Origin: CAYMMX01 sp964391675
Lineage (GTDB): Bacteria > Cyanobacteriota > Vampirovibrionia > Gastranaerophilales > Gastranaerophilaceae
DNA length: 27,089 nt
NCBI GenBank assembly: GCA_964391675.1
Contig: CAYMMX010000014.1
Span: 1 to 27,089, forward strand
Reading direction: 5' to 3'
Within the stretch, counting starts at the first letter, position 1; every line of letters starts with the position of its first letter. Of this stretch, positions 5,170-13,109 are shown piece by piece. A program made the position numbers and the translations under genes. The notes beneath the pieces are model-generated. The model was given only the letters and a program-made list of their open reading frames with translations. It searched no databases and had not been told where the DNA came from.

Positions 5170-5259
5170 TTATTTTTTAAGTGTCGAAAGGAATGCGATT
5201 ACTAATAAACATACCAAGTATAAAGATATAAGAACATCTCCGATTTGATTTAATCTCAT
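5170..5259 (-). CDS. Single-pass membrane micropeptide, 29 aa
   Basis: The ATG at 5257-5259 overlaps the FilR1-like stop as ATGA, with AAGG upstream. Residues 8-24 are a continuous hydrophobic segment (V-L-I-S-L-Y-L-V-C-L-L-V-I-A-F-L), preceded by a polar N-terminus and ended by L-K-K. It is thus co-translated with the regulator and inserted in the membrane. It might tether or signal to FilR1, but nothing in sequence proves this. No longer protein occupies these bases. Confidence 0.55.
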   Translation of the reverse strand: MRLNQIGDVLISLYLVCLLVIAFLSTLKK

Positions 5260-6029
5260 GTAACAACCTTCGCCATTCCCTTATAATATTCCCACAGTCG
5301 CATTCCCCATTCAACCGCTCCTGCCCCTCTGCATACCAGATCTTGATTGGTATCGTACTTGCCAGATGGCAAATACAGTCCAAGCGATAACATATCATCG
5401 GCCACTGTGAAGGCAGTTCTAACCTCCCCCTCTATCTGGTATAGGTGAAAGTTGCTCGTGGCAAGCAAGCTCTTAAGCTGCCCTTGGTCAAGCAAGGCCA
5501 TGATTTCGCTTGTCAGGATCAGATGCACCTCTGCCCCTGCCTCTACCAGCCCTGTAATAAGCTCTGCGTGCCCTGGCGCGATGACTGGCGACACTGCCCA
5601 CATGCTCTTTGCCTTTGCGACATCTTTCAAGAAGCCATCCAGCGACTTCATGACGAAGCCGTTGTCTTGCACGCATAGGCCGCCTCCGAGCATGCCTATA
5701 TCGGCCCGTAAAGAGGCTGGAATGCCGCTTATATCATGCCCTTGCCAGAAGGCGGCATTTTCGTCTAATGCGATCAGGCAGGAGAGCAGCCGGTCAAGCG
5801 CTTCGGCTCGGATCAGGCCTAAATTGGTCAGGCGGTAGGCCGCCCCCTCCTTCATGATCTCCTCTTGCATGGCCGCAATCGAATGCGCCACAGTCGATGT
5901 ACTCGCGCCAACGACCCCCGATAGAGGCCTAATCTGCGCGGGGCCATCTCGGAGGGCTAGAAGTATCTTGGCCCTGGTAGATGAGCCCGTCAGGGCACGT
6001 AGGGCAGGCTCTGCCTGGGAATATATCAT
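5256..6029 (-). CDS. FilR1-like (DUF1724) winged-helix regulator
   Basis: The 257-aa protein has an N-terminal winged helix (about residues 8-75: S-S-T-R-A-K-I-L-L-A-L-R-D-G-P, then S-T-S-T-V-A-H-S-I-A-A-M). The middle/C-terminal domain is of the methanogen FilR1/DUF1724 type (A-K-S-M-W-A-V-S-P-V near 143-152, then H-A-E-L-I, E-V-H-L-I-L-T, T-A-F-T-V-A-D-D, L-S-L-G-L-Y). FilR1 was described in Methanothrix as regulating methanogenesis and filament growth with a histidine-kinase partner. ATG 6027-6029 has GGAGG 7 nt upstream; earlier in-frame starts lie inside the RHH-like gene. It ends coupled to a membrane peptide. Confidence 0.85.
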   Translation of the reverse strand: MIYSQAEPALRALTGSSTRAKILLALRDGPAQIRPLSGVVGASTSTVAHSIAAMQEEIMKEGAAYRLTNLGLIRAEALDRLLSCLIALDENAAFWQGHDISGIPASLRADIGMLGGGLCVQDNGFVMKSLDGFLKDVAKAKSMWAVSPVIAPGHAELITGLVEAGAEVHLILTSEIMALLDQGQLKSLLATSNFHLYQIEGEVRTAFTVADDMLSLGLYLPSGKYDTNQDLVCRGAGAVEWGMRLWEYYKGMAKVVT

Positions 6030-6172
6030 ATTTCCGCCTCCCTGACAGCCTGCTCGCAGACGGCAGATAGCTTGCGTTGAGCGGCCAATTGGCGGGCTTT
6101 CTCTTCCAGATCGGAGGAGATGCTGATGTGCGCCCGATAGGCGCACTCTGAAAGAGGTTTGGCGGTGGGCAA
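6026..6172 (-). CDS. RHH/antitoxin-like protein, 48 aa, TTG start
   Basis: It reads from TTG at 6170-6172, immediately after the stop of the 68-aa gene, with GGAGGTG 8 nt upstream. The stop overlaps the FilR1 ATG as ATGA. After a 14-residue tail comes a strand and helix-turn-helix pattern (H-I-S-I-S-S-D-L-E-E-K-A-R-Q-L-A, then L-S-A-V-C-E-Q-A-V-R-E) typical of ribbon-helix-helix or antitoxin-type proteins. No toxin follows; the partner gene is FilR1-like. Confidence 0.6.
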   Translation of the reverse strand: MPTAKPLSECAYRAHISISSDLEEKARQLAAQRKLSAVCEQAVREAEI

Positions 6173-6379
6173 TCAGGCCACCTCCTCGACCCGGACATAA
6201 TACCCGGTGTTCATCATGACGGTCATGGCCGCCTCATTGAGCGCCCGGACATCGCCTTCTGGAACGCCAGAGTAATCCATTCTGGGCAGCCAGTCGAACC
6301 AGCTCTCGAGAGTGGCGATCATCTCATCCCAATTCTCTATTTTCTGTACCTCATTTCCATCCGATATTTTGTATGCCAT
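6173..6379 (-). CDS. Hypothetical 68-aa protein, first gene of FilR1 operon
   Basis: Start at ATG 6377-6379; GAGG occurs at 9 and 4 nt upstream. A five-codon longer reading is possible but places the ribosome site inside the gene. The protein is acidic (many E and D), with W-F-D-W-L-P near 30-34 and a Met-rich helix A-A-M-T-V-M-M-N. No family was recognised. It is followed without a gap by the RHH-like and FilR1-like genes, so the three are expressed together. Confidence 0.65.
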   Translation of the reverse strand: MAYKISDGNEVQKIENWDEMIATLESWFDWLPRMDYSGVPEGDVRALNEAAMTVMMNTGYYVRVEEVA

Positions 6380-6422
6380 TTTCCTCAACCTCACAATTCA
6401 GTACTACCCTATTAGTAGCCAC

Positions 6423-6468
6423 GCATATATAAGCTTATCTGTCATGCGAGCGATCTATTATTATATCA
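6423..6468. promoter_or_regulatory. Divergent promoters between FilR1 operon and RHH-HTH gene
   Basis: On the minus strand CTTATATATGCG (6423-6434) would initiate near 6400, giving a leader of about 20 nt for the FilR1 operon. On the plus strand TTATATCA (6461-6468) is 25 nt from the ATG at 6488, with no ribosome site, so that gene is probably leaderless. The two TATA boxes are about 30 bp apart; a regulator binding between them could control both sides. Confidence 0.5.
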
Positions 6469-6487
6469 ATCATGCATATTATCTAGC

Positions 6488-6880
6488 ATGAAACTATGTA
6501 TAGAGATCACTGATAGCGAAAATGAGCGATTGAGCGAGTATATACACACGCGATATGGCGCGCGAGTGCATGGGCGGAAGACTGCTATCTTGCGCGAGGC
6601 ATTGATAGAGTACCTAGATCGCAAATCGATGGCCCCGCCCAAGCCTGAGAAGAAGTCCGAAAAAAGAGTTCCAGAGGAAAAAAAATCTGAGAAGCGCAAA
6701 CTCCGCGCGAGCATTAGAAAAGATCCTGTCGCGATGGCAAAGCTCAAGCAAATGCACGAGTCGGGGGTGGGGCCGTTTGATATTGCGGATGCGCTTGGAT
6801 ATAACAGAAAAACGATAAGCGGGGTGATATTGGGGTTGGTTGAGAAAGGAGTTTTGAAAAAGGTGGATCGGGATTTATAG
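6488..6880 (+). CDS. Two-domain RHH + HTH regulator
   Basis: Residues 1-46 look like a ribbon-helix-helix domain: strand M-K-L-C-I-E-I-T, helix S-E-N-E-R-L-S-E-Y-I, then G-R-K-T-A-I-L-R-E-A-L-I-E-Y-L. Residues 50-80 are a Lys/Glu/Pro-rich linker. Residues 86-126 read as a helix-turn-helix: A-M-A-K-L-K-Q-M-H-E-S-G, F-D-I-A-D-A-L-G-Y and N-R-K-T-I-S-G-V-I-L-G-L-V-E-K-G. Two different DNA-binding units in one chain suggest a regulator bridging two sites. It is transcribed divergently from the FilR1 operon and convergently with the virion module. Confidence 0.7.
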   Translation: MKLCIEITDSENERLSEYIHTRYGARVHGRKTAILREALIEYLDRKSMAPPKPEKKSEKRVPEEKKSEKRKLRASIRKDPVAMAKLKQMHESGVGPFDIADALGYNRKTISGVILGLVEKGVLKKVDRDL

Positions 6881-6884
6881 CTGC

Positions 6885-7568
6885 CTACAACATACCTCGC
6901 TGGAACGCATATAAGCGGCTCATTTGGGCAGGCGTAAGCGCATAATCCAGCAGTTGAAGCTCATCCATCTGGCAAATCGGATAGTAGCTGAACGATATGT
7001 CTGTATAGCCCCCGCCGATTGAGCCGGTCCGATACGTCCCGCTGAATACCGGGGCTACTGGATTGGGCTCTTCAGCATCCATTTTTCCATCGACATATAT
7101 CCTGGCATAATCGGCGTCTCGCGTGGCCGCTATGAGGTGCCATTCACCGTCGTTGACCAGCGTCACCCCGGCCAAAATCAGCGCCCAGCTGGTCGATCCA
7201 TCCCCGATGATCAGTCGCACCAGACCATTCGACGTTTCAATATCATATCCATAATACCGCGTGGTGTAGCTGCCAATCGTGATACCCTCCTGCATGAATA
7301 ACACTGATCTGGAAGATGTATCGGTGCTCTTGTACCACATCAAGATCGTGAATGTGGTGAGCATAAATTCTGCCACGTATGCCCCGGTCGACAGCTCAAA
7401 CCGCGCCGTGCCGTCGAACACCGCACATTTTCCGAACCTGCCGAAAGCAAACGTCACGCCACCAACATCTGTCCCATCATGCCCCCCGCCAGATGAGTCC
7501 GTGGCATCGTTCTCAAAATGCCAAAGTCCTTCACACCCTTCATGCGGCCAATTATACGCGCTGCTCAT
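6885..7568 (-). CDS. LamG/concanavalin-like virion surface protein
   Basis: The 227-aa protein is one LamG-type beta sandwich: G-L-W-H-F-E-N-D-A-T-D-S-S-G near 13-26, F-G-K-C-A-V-F-D-G-T near 44-53, F-T-I-L-M-W-Y-K near 72-79, D-G-E-W-H-L-I-A-A-T-R near 141-151, I-Y-V-D-G-K near 158-163 and Q-M-D-E-L-Q-L-L-D-Y-A-L near 201-212. Such domains bind glycans and close many tail-fibre clusters. It is the last gene of the virion operon, and its ATG overlaps the previous stop as ATGA. Probably part of the adhesion apparatus at the tail tip. Confidence 0.8.
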   Translation of the reverse strand: MSSAYNWPHEGCEGLWHFENDATDSSGGGHDGTDVGGVTFAFGRFGKCAVFDGTARFELSTGAYVAEFMLTTFTILMWYKSTDTSSRSVLFMQEGITIGSYTTRYYGYDIETSNGLVRLIIGDGSTSWALILAGVTLVNDGEWHLIAATRDADYARIYVDGKMDAEEPNPVAPVFSGTYRTGSIGGGYTDISFSYYPICQMDELQLLDYALTPAQMSRLYAFQRGML

Positions 7569-8461
7569 TCCGTATATCTCCAGGCTACCGGCATCGACCA
7601 GATAAAGACATAGGCATCTGCTCCTGGTGTGGTCGCGTGTCCCGAGTCATAATCCAGGGAGAGCTTACTTTTGGCGGCAATCGCAGTCGTGGCCGTGGCC
7701 AGGAGCGAGTCGCAGACCGTTTCCGTGCCTTCGGTCGCGGCTGCTGCGATTTCTAGCTTCGCGGTAAAGATGCTTGTACCGTCATCATTGATATCCCAGA
7801 CGCCTTTCGTGGTCGTCGGGGAGGTCTGATAGACGACCACAGCCGAAAATACATAACGATCTTCCCGCCAGGATAGGATCTTGCCTATATTGGCCTGAGC
7901 CGCAATGGGCATGTTGCCCGGAATGATCCAGCAGTCCTCTTGTGCTCGATGAATGCAGTACTGCATACCTGTTAGGTCCGCGGCTATGGTATTTCCCATG
8001 ATCCCAAAAGTAACATAGTTGGAATCGTATGCAGCAGATATTATTTTCGCCGCTTGCCACCCGCCCCCGGCCTTCTCAAAAGAGACGATTGTTCCGGGTG
8101 AGAAGACCAGATCGTAACCGTTCGCATTGGCAGTGTCCACTATTTTGAAGGAAGTATCGGACACCTTGGACGGTGATCCTGGCATATCTGCCCATATCGT
8201 TTTTATGCCACTTGCGCCGTCCTGGCCGGCCTCTGCAAACACGCTCCAATAGGCATTTTCGGTGTCTGGATATGTGGGCGGCGCGTTGCCGGTCGTCTCC
8301 TGGAGGGCATAGAACGCCCGCCCTCCGAAAATTACTCCGTCATTGGCGGCATACGTGGTCCCTGCCCCGTACTCTCCCTTCCAGCTCAGCGTGCCGCCTG
8401 GGATGCCTTGCGGCCCGATGAGGCTGGGGATATCCGATCTGAGGAGATATCGCTGTTGCAT
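7565..8461 (-). CDS. Tail fibre/adhesin protein with collagen-like start
   Basis: Start chosen at ATG 8459-8461 with GAGG 6 nt upstream; upstream in-frame codons run into the previous gene. Of 298 aa, residues 4-9 (R-Y-L-L-R-S) match the start of the neighbouring fibre. Next comes a short collagen-like G-P-Q-G-I-P-G, then a carbohydrate-binding-like module with A-A-N-D-G-V-I-F-G-G-R-A-F-Y-A-L near 38-53, and a second G-Q-D-G-A-S-G. The C-terminal half is beta-rich. Placement after the hub and Dit-like genes indicates a receptor-binding fibre. Confidence 0.7.
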   Translation of the reverse strand: MQQRYLLRSDIPSLIGPQGIPGGTLSWKGEYGAGTTYAANDGVIFGGRAFYALQETTGNAPPTYPDTENAYWSVFAEAGQDGASGIKTIWADMPGSPSKVSDTSFKIVDTANANGYDLVFSPGTIVSFEKAGGGWQAAKIISAAYDSNYVTFGIMGNTIAADLTGMQYCIHRAQEDCWIIPGNMPIAAQANIGKILSWREDRYVFSAVVVYQTSPTTTKGVWDINDDGTSIFTAKLEIAAAATEGTETVCDSLLATATTAIAAKSKLSLDYDSGHATTPGADAYVFIWSMPVAWRYTE

Positions 8462-8468
8462 GGTGGCC

Positions 8469-9470
8469 TCAATATTCTGCCGCTTCGTATGTCGCCAGAG
8501 CACCAGTCAGAACGAATGTCAGGTTTGCAGTCGAGGCGTCCTTGACTCGGACTCGGAGCGCGAATGTCTCATTTTCGGCAGCATAAGCCTGCTCTCCTTC
8601 CGGTATCGTAACCGTCATGGTCTGGTTCCCGGCCTCTACCCGTTCTGCGTTGCTGTTATGATCCGCGTCATAATCCGCGTCATCGTCTCCGGCCAAAACA
8701 GAAGCCGTAGCAGCATTTCCATTGGTGGGCACGGTCTGTTTCAGTATTTGAGCCTGGATGATATCATTGGCCGTGTCTAGGGTTCCACCGGCGACATAAG
8801 ATACTGTTACCGATTTCAGTTTAGCGCCCTTGCTCGCGGTATTTCGCTTCGGTAGAGGTATCGGAATCCTGAGATAGTGATCAGCAGCCGCCGCGGTCCT
8901 GGTCACGATCTGGATATTGTCTGCCGCGCCCTCTGAGACCGTCCATGTGCCGCCTATTGCTCCAGTCGTGCCCACCGTACCGATGCCTCTGGCGATGTTT
9001 AGGCCCATCTGGTGATCAGTTTTTGCGGTTGCCACCGTGAGCGCCCCGGTGATTGCACAAGCACCCGACACGGCTAATATCGTGGCTGTGAGCACCCCCG
9101 TAGACATCGTAAATCCAGCCATGAGCGCGCCACGGATGTTGTCGTAGAACTGGAGCACGCCGGCAGATAGCCTGACCAGCGCATCCGCGCCAGAGCCGTC
9201 TATCAACCTCATGTACGGAGCGGTATCAGTGGCCTTAAAGTAAGTGGCATCTGCAACGCCGGTCGTCACATACTGCAAGACCTTCCAGACAGTCGCCCAA
9301 TCCGCGCCCACTCCCGGCTCCGTCGCTGCCGCCGCTTTGTGGTCCACGGTGCATATATACGACCCCGAATTCTGGGACAGGTTTCCCACCTCGTAATCCT
9401 CCCCGGAAACCCACGCGCCGCGGTCTACTACTATAATTCCCTCAGATCTCAAAATATATTTAGTATCCAT
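8469..9470 (-). CDS. Tail fibre/virion structural protein, 333 aa
   Basis: It begins with K-Y-I-L-R-S as in the next fibre, then W-V-S-G-E-D-Y-E-V-G-N-L and G-S-Y-I-C-T, the pattern of small chitin-binding-like (CBM5/12) modules on phage fibres. Residues about 70-150 are a repetitive beta-rich trunk typical of trimeric fibres (Y-M-R-L-I-D-G-S-G, F-T-M-S-T-G-V-L-T-A-T). The C-terminal domain is beta-rich with an Asp-rich loop (D-D-D-A-D-Y-D-A-D) that could bind calcium. GAGG lies 8 nt before the ATG. Likely trimeric receptor-binding protein. Confidence 0.7.
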   Translation of the reverse strand: MDTKYILRSEGIIVVDRGAWVSGEDYEVGNLSQNSGSYICTVDHKAAAATEPGVGADWATVWKVLQYVTTGVADATYFKATDTAPYMRLIDGSGADALVRLSAGVLQFYDNIRGALMAGFTMSTGVLTATILAVSGACAITGALTVATAKTDHQMGLNIARGIGTVGTTGAIGGTWTVSEGAADNIQIVTRTAAAADHYLRIPIPLPKRNTASKGAKLKSVTVSYVAGGTLDTANDIIQAQILKQTVPTNGNAATASVLAGDDDADYDADHNSNAERVEAGNQTMTVTIPEGEQAYAAENETFALRVRVKDASTANLTFVLTGALATYEAAEY

Positions 9471-9479
9471 GAATAACCC

Positions 9480-10646
9480 TCAGTACCAAAACCGATCATT
9501 GTAGCAGGCTTGGACAAACCTGAGCTGGGTTGCTGCCGTACTCTCTATACGAATTTTGAAAGTCTCATCTGGATCAGCATAAGGAATCTTGCTCGGAGCT
9601 ACGTACCTATGGACGGTACCTTTCAGAGCCGAAATAGCAACTGAACCGCTTGCAGCGGCCTTTATTCCGAAGGCTACATGCTCTTCTCCCTCGACATCAG
9701 GGACATAGATTGTATTGGCCCCAACTACCAGATCATCATGATCCAGCTCTTCCATGTCGCCCAAGTCGGTTTCCACTGCTTTCCAGATGGTGGCGCCGTC
9801 ACCGGTGATCGCATCGACAGTTAGCTCTATCTTGGCTGCACCTGCCTCACCGCTTACCTGAAGTGGCCCATAAAAGGGCATCATAACATAATCAGAATTG
9901 TCGAGTGTCAGCACGCCGCCTGATATCGAACCGCCGGATGTCTTGGAGTGGCAATCATAAGACAGTGCAGCCATTGAGATCAGGGGCGAATCATAAGAAT
10001 GCCAGACCTCGCCCCGCCACCCGAGTTCGAAAATATCCCCCCTGAGCATCTTTTCGCAGAGAATTAGCTCCCTGTCGTGTTCTGCGCTAGAACTGGCTGG
10101 TGTAATTCTGACAGATAGATCCTCAACATAGTCCGCTATTCGATCAGCCGATACCTGCATGTAGCTGATCGGAGCCCGCTCGTGGCCTGCATTGGTCAGC
10201 AGATCGGAAACGCTAGGAATGGGTGCCGTCCACTGCATGTCAATTCCCTGATCCGGCCCGTAGAGCCACGCCTCGCGGCATGTGATTTCCGCAACAGCTT
10301 CATAGAGATACTTGTCGAGCGCCATTCCAGACGACAGATAAGCATGCGCCAGCGCGATGTAGCCCGCTCTACTGGCATCGAATGGATAGAACTCGGACTC
10401 CGATGGGGCAGTATTCACTTCCTTCAAGAAGGCTTCGAGTAGCTCCCGGTCTTTGGTCTTGATGGTCCTAATTTTGTACTTTTTCGCAGCCCGCCCCTTG
10501 CTTCTGACATCGGCATAATTTCTGCCAGGCACCTGAACTTCCTCGACTCCCTGCCCGCCGCCGGATGAGTCGACGCCTTCCGCAAAAATGATATCGGAGA
10601 AGTCATAGCCGTGGATCTGACAGTATGGAGTTATGTATGTTGACAT
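9480..10646 (-). CDS. Distal-tail (Dit-like) / baseplate protein
   Basis: The 388-aa protein follows directly after the Tal-like gene (GAGGAG 7 nt before ATG). The N-terminal half looks like a tail-tip ring domain with V-P-G-R-N-Y-A-D-V-R-S-K-G near 39-51 and a long helix K-D-R-E-L-L-E-A-F-L-K-E-V. This resembles the N-terminal domain of distal tail proteins. The C-terminal half is beta-sandwich-like (about 250-388), as when a carbohydrate-binding domain is appended. Assignment rests on position and pattern; another baseplate ring protein is possible. Confidence 0.55.
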   Translation of the reverse strand: MSTYITPYCQIHGYDFSDIIFAEGVDSSGGGQGVEEVQVPGRNYADVRSKGRAAKKYKIRTIKTKDRELLEAFLKEVNTAPSESEFYPFDASRAGYIALAHAYLSSGMALDKYLYEAVAEITCREAWLYGPDQGIDMQWTAPIPSVSDLLTNAGHERAPISYMQVSADRIADYVEDLSVRITPASSSAEHDRELILCEKMLRGDIFELGWRGEVWHSYDSPLISMAALSYDCHSKTSGGSISGGVLTLDNSDYVMMPFYGPLQVSGEAGAAKIELTVDAITGDGATIWKAVETDLGDMEELDHDDLVVGANTIYVPDVEGEEHVAFGIKAAASGSVAISALKGTVHRYVAPSKIPYADPDETFKIRIESTAATQLRFVQACYNDRFWY

Positions 10647-10649
10647 TGT

Positions 10650-12515
10650 TTAGCTCCTCACCCACGCATAAACTTTTCCCTTAAGTCGCTTCCAAGTCGC
10701 ATAGGTCACTTTCTGAGTATTCAGGCCGCGCTTGATGTTGCTTCCGAGAATCGTCCGCTTCCACATCCTAACAGTGATGCTCATATCGAATGTCGGGTGA
10801 TTGATGCAGGCCGCGCCATCCCACTCGCCGTTTTTGATTACCCACACCGCTATCGTGGAGGCTGATCCATAGTTGACAATCCTGGTAACATCCAGTCCTG
10901 TGATCGGATCTCCTAACAGATAGTGCCGCGGCTGGCAGAAGATGTTTTCGCCGCCGTTGACCGTAACCAGCACGGTACACGATACCGGTTTTTCGTCAGA
11001 TGTGATTGAAACGTCGAGCGTTACCCGGTGGGACCAATCGGCCTCGTAAGCTTCTGCGGGGACGGTAACATTTCCGGTGGCTCCCGTACATGATCCGTGT
11101 GTCGTGTCGCCTAGCTGGAAGTCCTCGCCTGTCAGCGTTATTGCCTTGCCAAATTCGACCAGGTATTCATCCAGGTAGATTCTGTTCAAAGAATCTTTTG
11201 AGTTGAAAGCATCGATCAGATCGGACTTTCGGCCACCGATCTCCATCTCATATCCGCCTTTGCTATCGGTTTTTGTGGACGCGACCTGCAAAAGTCTTTC
11301 GGCCTCTCCGACCAGACGCAGGCGGATCATATCATTTGGCTTCGGCCTGTGGCCCCAATCAGGAGACGGTGATATGGAAAACATTTCATCGTCCAATCGC
11401 AGTCCGTATTCAGCGTCTACATAGGGCTTCAGGTTGCCAACGGAATCGATAAATCCTTCGTCTACGTCTATCGAATCTTCGACCCATATGCCTTTCCAGG
11501 CATGATCAGAAGGCGTATATACATGCTGAACATCGCGGCTACCATACCCCAATCCGATCAATGCGTGTACTTTCTGATCTTCGTTGTAGGATTGGGTGAT
11601 CTCGCCTATATTTTCTTCTGAAAGAGTAAATTCGGTTTCGGTTGGCTCATCCAGACAGTCTAAATAAGTGTGGTCTCTCTCTCGCCGGAATCGTGGGTTG
11701 AGGCCGTAGAATTCGGCAAGGTCTATCAATACATCCATGATCCGGTCAAAGTTTGTCTGGAAGTTTCCGGTCAAAAGACTGGTATCGAGGTCTATATCTC
11801 CCATCCTGACGCCGGTGTCATAGGCATTTTCCGCCAACATCATCATCTTCGGGCCGAACCCGTCATTGAGCGCGGCATCATCCAGCCTAACCCATAGATC
11901 ATTGTCATCTGACCAGCAAGATACATCGGTACTAAGCAGGCCTGTGAAGCTGTCTACACGAGGTAATAGAGTGCCCTCTGCATAGATGTTGGCGGAACCG
12001 ATTCTACTATCCAGCCCGAGACCAGTCAGCTTGTAGATCCAATCCGAGCCGTAAGCCCACCAGTCGTATGCAGGGACCGTAGGATCGATGACAGTATTAC
12101 CATGCACCGGTATCATGGAGTTGGCAATGAAAAGCAGTCCCACGTTGCCGGTCACGCCGTAAGAATCCGCTACCTGCGAAGGCGCATCGCTCTGGAAAAC
12201 CTGCCCCAAATATCTGGTAGATGCCTGGTAGGCGAACCTTCCAGTGTAGCGCCTGAGTAGCAAGTCCTCTTCGCCCTTGCAAGTTAGCTCCCTGGTGCGG
12301 ATATTTTTGATTTTTGGCGACTTGACATATCCTCTGAAAAGAACTCTCCTGTCCTCGATTGCCACCACATGAGCATATCGCTGGATTGGGATGTTCCGGC
12401 TGCATTGAATAGAGAAGTCTGCCGCTCTGTGGGCATCCTGATACTCCTTCAGGCTCCAGCTATCCGCCTCGATCTCGATAGGATCTTTACCGGCATTCGT
12501 CAGTAATATTTCCAT
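10650..12515 (-). CDS. Tail hub protein (Tal / gp44-like)
   Basis: At 621 aa and just downstream of the tape measure, it fits the baseplate hub that closes siphovirus tails. The N-terminus is beta-rich (R-V-L-F-R-G-Y-V-K-S-P-K near 57-68, then K-I-K-N-I-R-T-R-E-L-T-C-K-G-E). The middle has Y-N-E-D-Q-K-V-H-A-L-I near 316-326 and D-M-I-R-L-R-L near 399-405, like domains of gp27/gp44 hubs. The last ~180 residues appear to be extra beta domains. No peptidase motif was seen, so no cell-wall cleavage activity is claimed. The start overlaps the previous stop by one base (TGATG). Confidence 0.7.
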   Translation of the reverse strand: MEILLTNAGKDPIEIEADSWSLKEYQDAHRAADFSIQCSRNIPIQRYAHVVAIEDRRVLFRGYVKSPKIKNIRTRELTCKGEEDLLLRRYTGRFAYQASTRYLGQVFQSDAPSQVADSYGVTGNVGLLFIANSMIPVHGNTVIDPTVPAYDWWAYGSDWIYKLTGLGLDSRIGSANIYAEGTLLPRVDSFTGLLSTDVSCWSDDNDLWVRLDDAALNDGFGPKMMMLAENAYDTGVRMGDIDLDTSLLTGNFQTNFDRIMDVLIDLAEFYGLNPRFRRERDHTYLDCLDEPTETEFTLSEENIGEITQSYNEDQKVHALIGLGYGSRDVQHVYTPSDHAWKGIWVEDSIDVDEGFIDSVGNLKPYVDAEYGLRLDDEMFSISPSPDWGHRPKPNDMIRLRLVGEAERLLQVASTKTDSKGGYEMEIGGRKSDLIDAFNSKDSLNRIYLDEYLVEFGKAITLTGEDFQLGDTTHGSCTGATGNVTVPAEAYEADWSHRVTLDVSITSDEKPVSCTVLVTVNGGENIFCQPRHYLLGDPITGLDVTRIVNYGSASTIAVWVIKNGEWDGAACINHPTFDMSITVRMWKRTILGSNIKRGLNTQKVTYATWKRLKGKVYAWVRS

Positions 12516-12613
12516 CAGTCCGCTCCTGCCAGATATTTCTTCGTCGGTGGCTCGCGCTTTTGCCCGCGCTCCGCTTTCGTGGCCCGCTTCGGTTTTTCGG
12601 TTTCTTCCGTCAT
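12515..12613 (-). CDS. Very small charged protein, 32 aa
   Basis: ATG at 12611-12613 has GAGG 8 nt upstream. The peptide is almost entirely Lys, Glu, Arg, Thr and Pro (E-E-T-E-K-P-K-R-A-T-K-A-E-R), hence disordered and basic. Its TGA overlaps the ATG of the hub gene, so it may serve translation coupling or be a small assembly factor. A longer reading to 12703 is unlikely since it would oppose the secreted-protein gene and has no ribosome site. Confidence 0.5.
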   Translation of the reverse strand: MTEETEKPKRATKAERGQKREPPTKKYLAGAD

Positions 12614-12644
12614 GATTATATCCTCAGAAATGTTACTCAGAATT

Positions 12645-13109
12645 ATGCTGAAAATTGTCGTACTTCTCTTGCTCATCACGGCCGCCAGCGGCGCGGAAAA
12701 CAATAGCAGCCAAGAGATTGGGAATTTGCAAGACTTGCTAAATTCTTACCATTTTATATATAAACCGCAAATAGATGTGTTTGACTGCGTTGATATGGCG
12801 GTCGCTGATTATAAATTTCTAAAAAGCCAGGGATACGAGTCCTTAATAGTGATTTTAGAGGATCATACCCTACCAAATGGCACCCGCATAGAGCATAGCG
12901 TTGCTCTGGCGCGTCTATCTGGTGGGTGGGCAGGCATCGAGACTAAGACATCTGTCATTGACACAACCAAATCCATCGGTGCGGTGATTGGCATTGACCC
13001 GGCTTATATTCTCGGAGTGTACACAACCCCTGAAGAAGTCTATGCCTATGATGTCCGCGGGCCCCCGAGCATAACCGGGGATGTAATTGATCCAAATGGT
13101 GATAATTAA
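12645..13109 (+). CDS. Secreted transglutaminase-like Cys/His protein
   Basis: Start set at ATG 12645-12647: a TATA element (TTATATC 12616-12622) lies 25 nt upstream and no ribosome site is seen, so the RNA is probably leaderless; 12630 is an alternative. Residues 1-17 are a signal peptide (K-I-V-V-L-L-L-L-I-T-A-A-S-G-A). The mature part has F-D-C48-V-D-M-A at a helix start, E-H84-S-V-A-L-A-R on a strand and G-W-A-G-I-E99 on the next. This order, Cys then His then acidic, is that of transglutaminase/papain-like folds, which include archaeal cell-wall endoisopeptidases. The family assignment is tentative. It lies opposite to the virion genes around it. Confidence 0.6.
   Translation: MLKIVVLLLLITAASGAENNSSQEIGNLQDLLNSYHFIYKPQIDVFDCVDMAVADYKFLKSQGYESLIVILEDHTLPNGTRIEHSVALARLSGGWAGIETKTSVIDTTKSIGAVIGIDPAYILGVYTTPEEVYAYDVRGPPSITGDVIDPNGDN

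Noticed and set aside
6029..6146. N-terminal extension of the FilR1-like protein
   Set aside because: It would overlap the 48-aa gene; the residues do not resemble the family and GGAGG is 7 nt before ATG 6029.
5929..6198. Minus-strand 89-codon frame over the FilR1 start
   Set aside because: The 48-aa RHH-like gene in another frame has better ribosome site, overlaps and composition.
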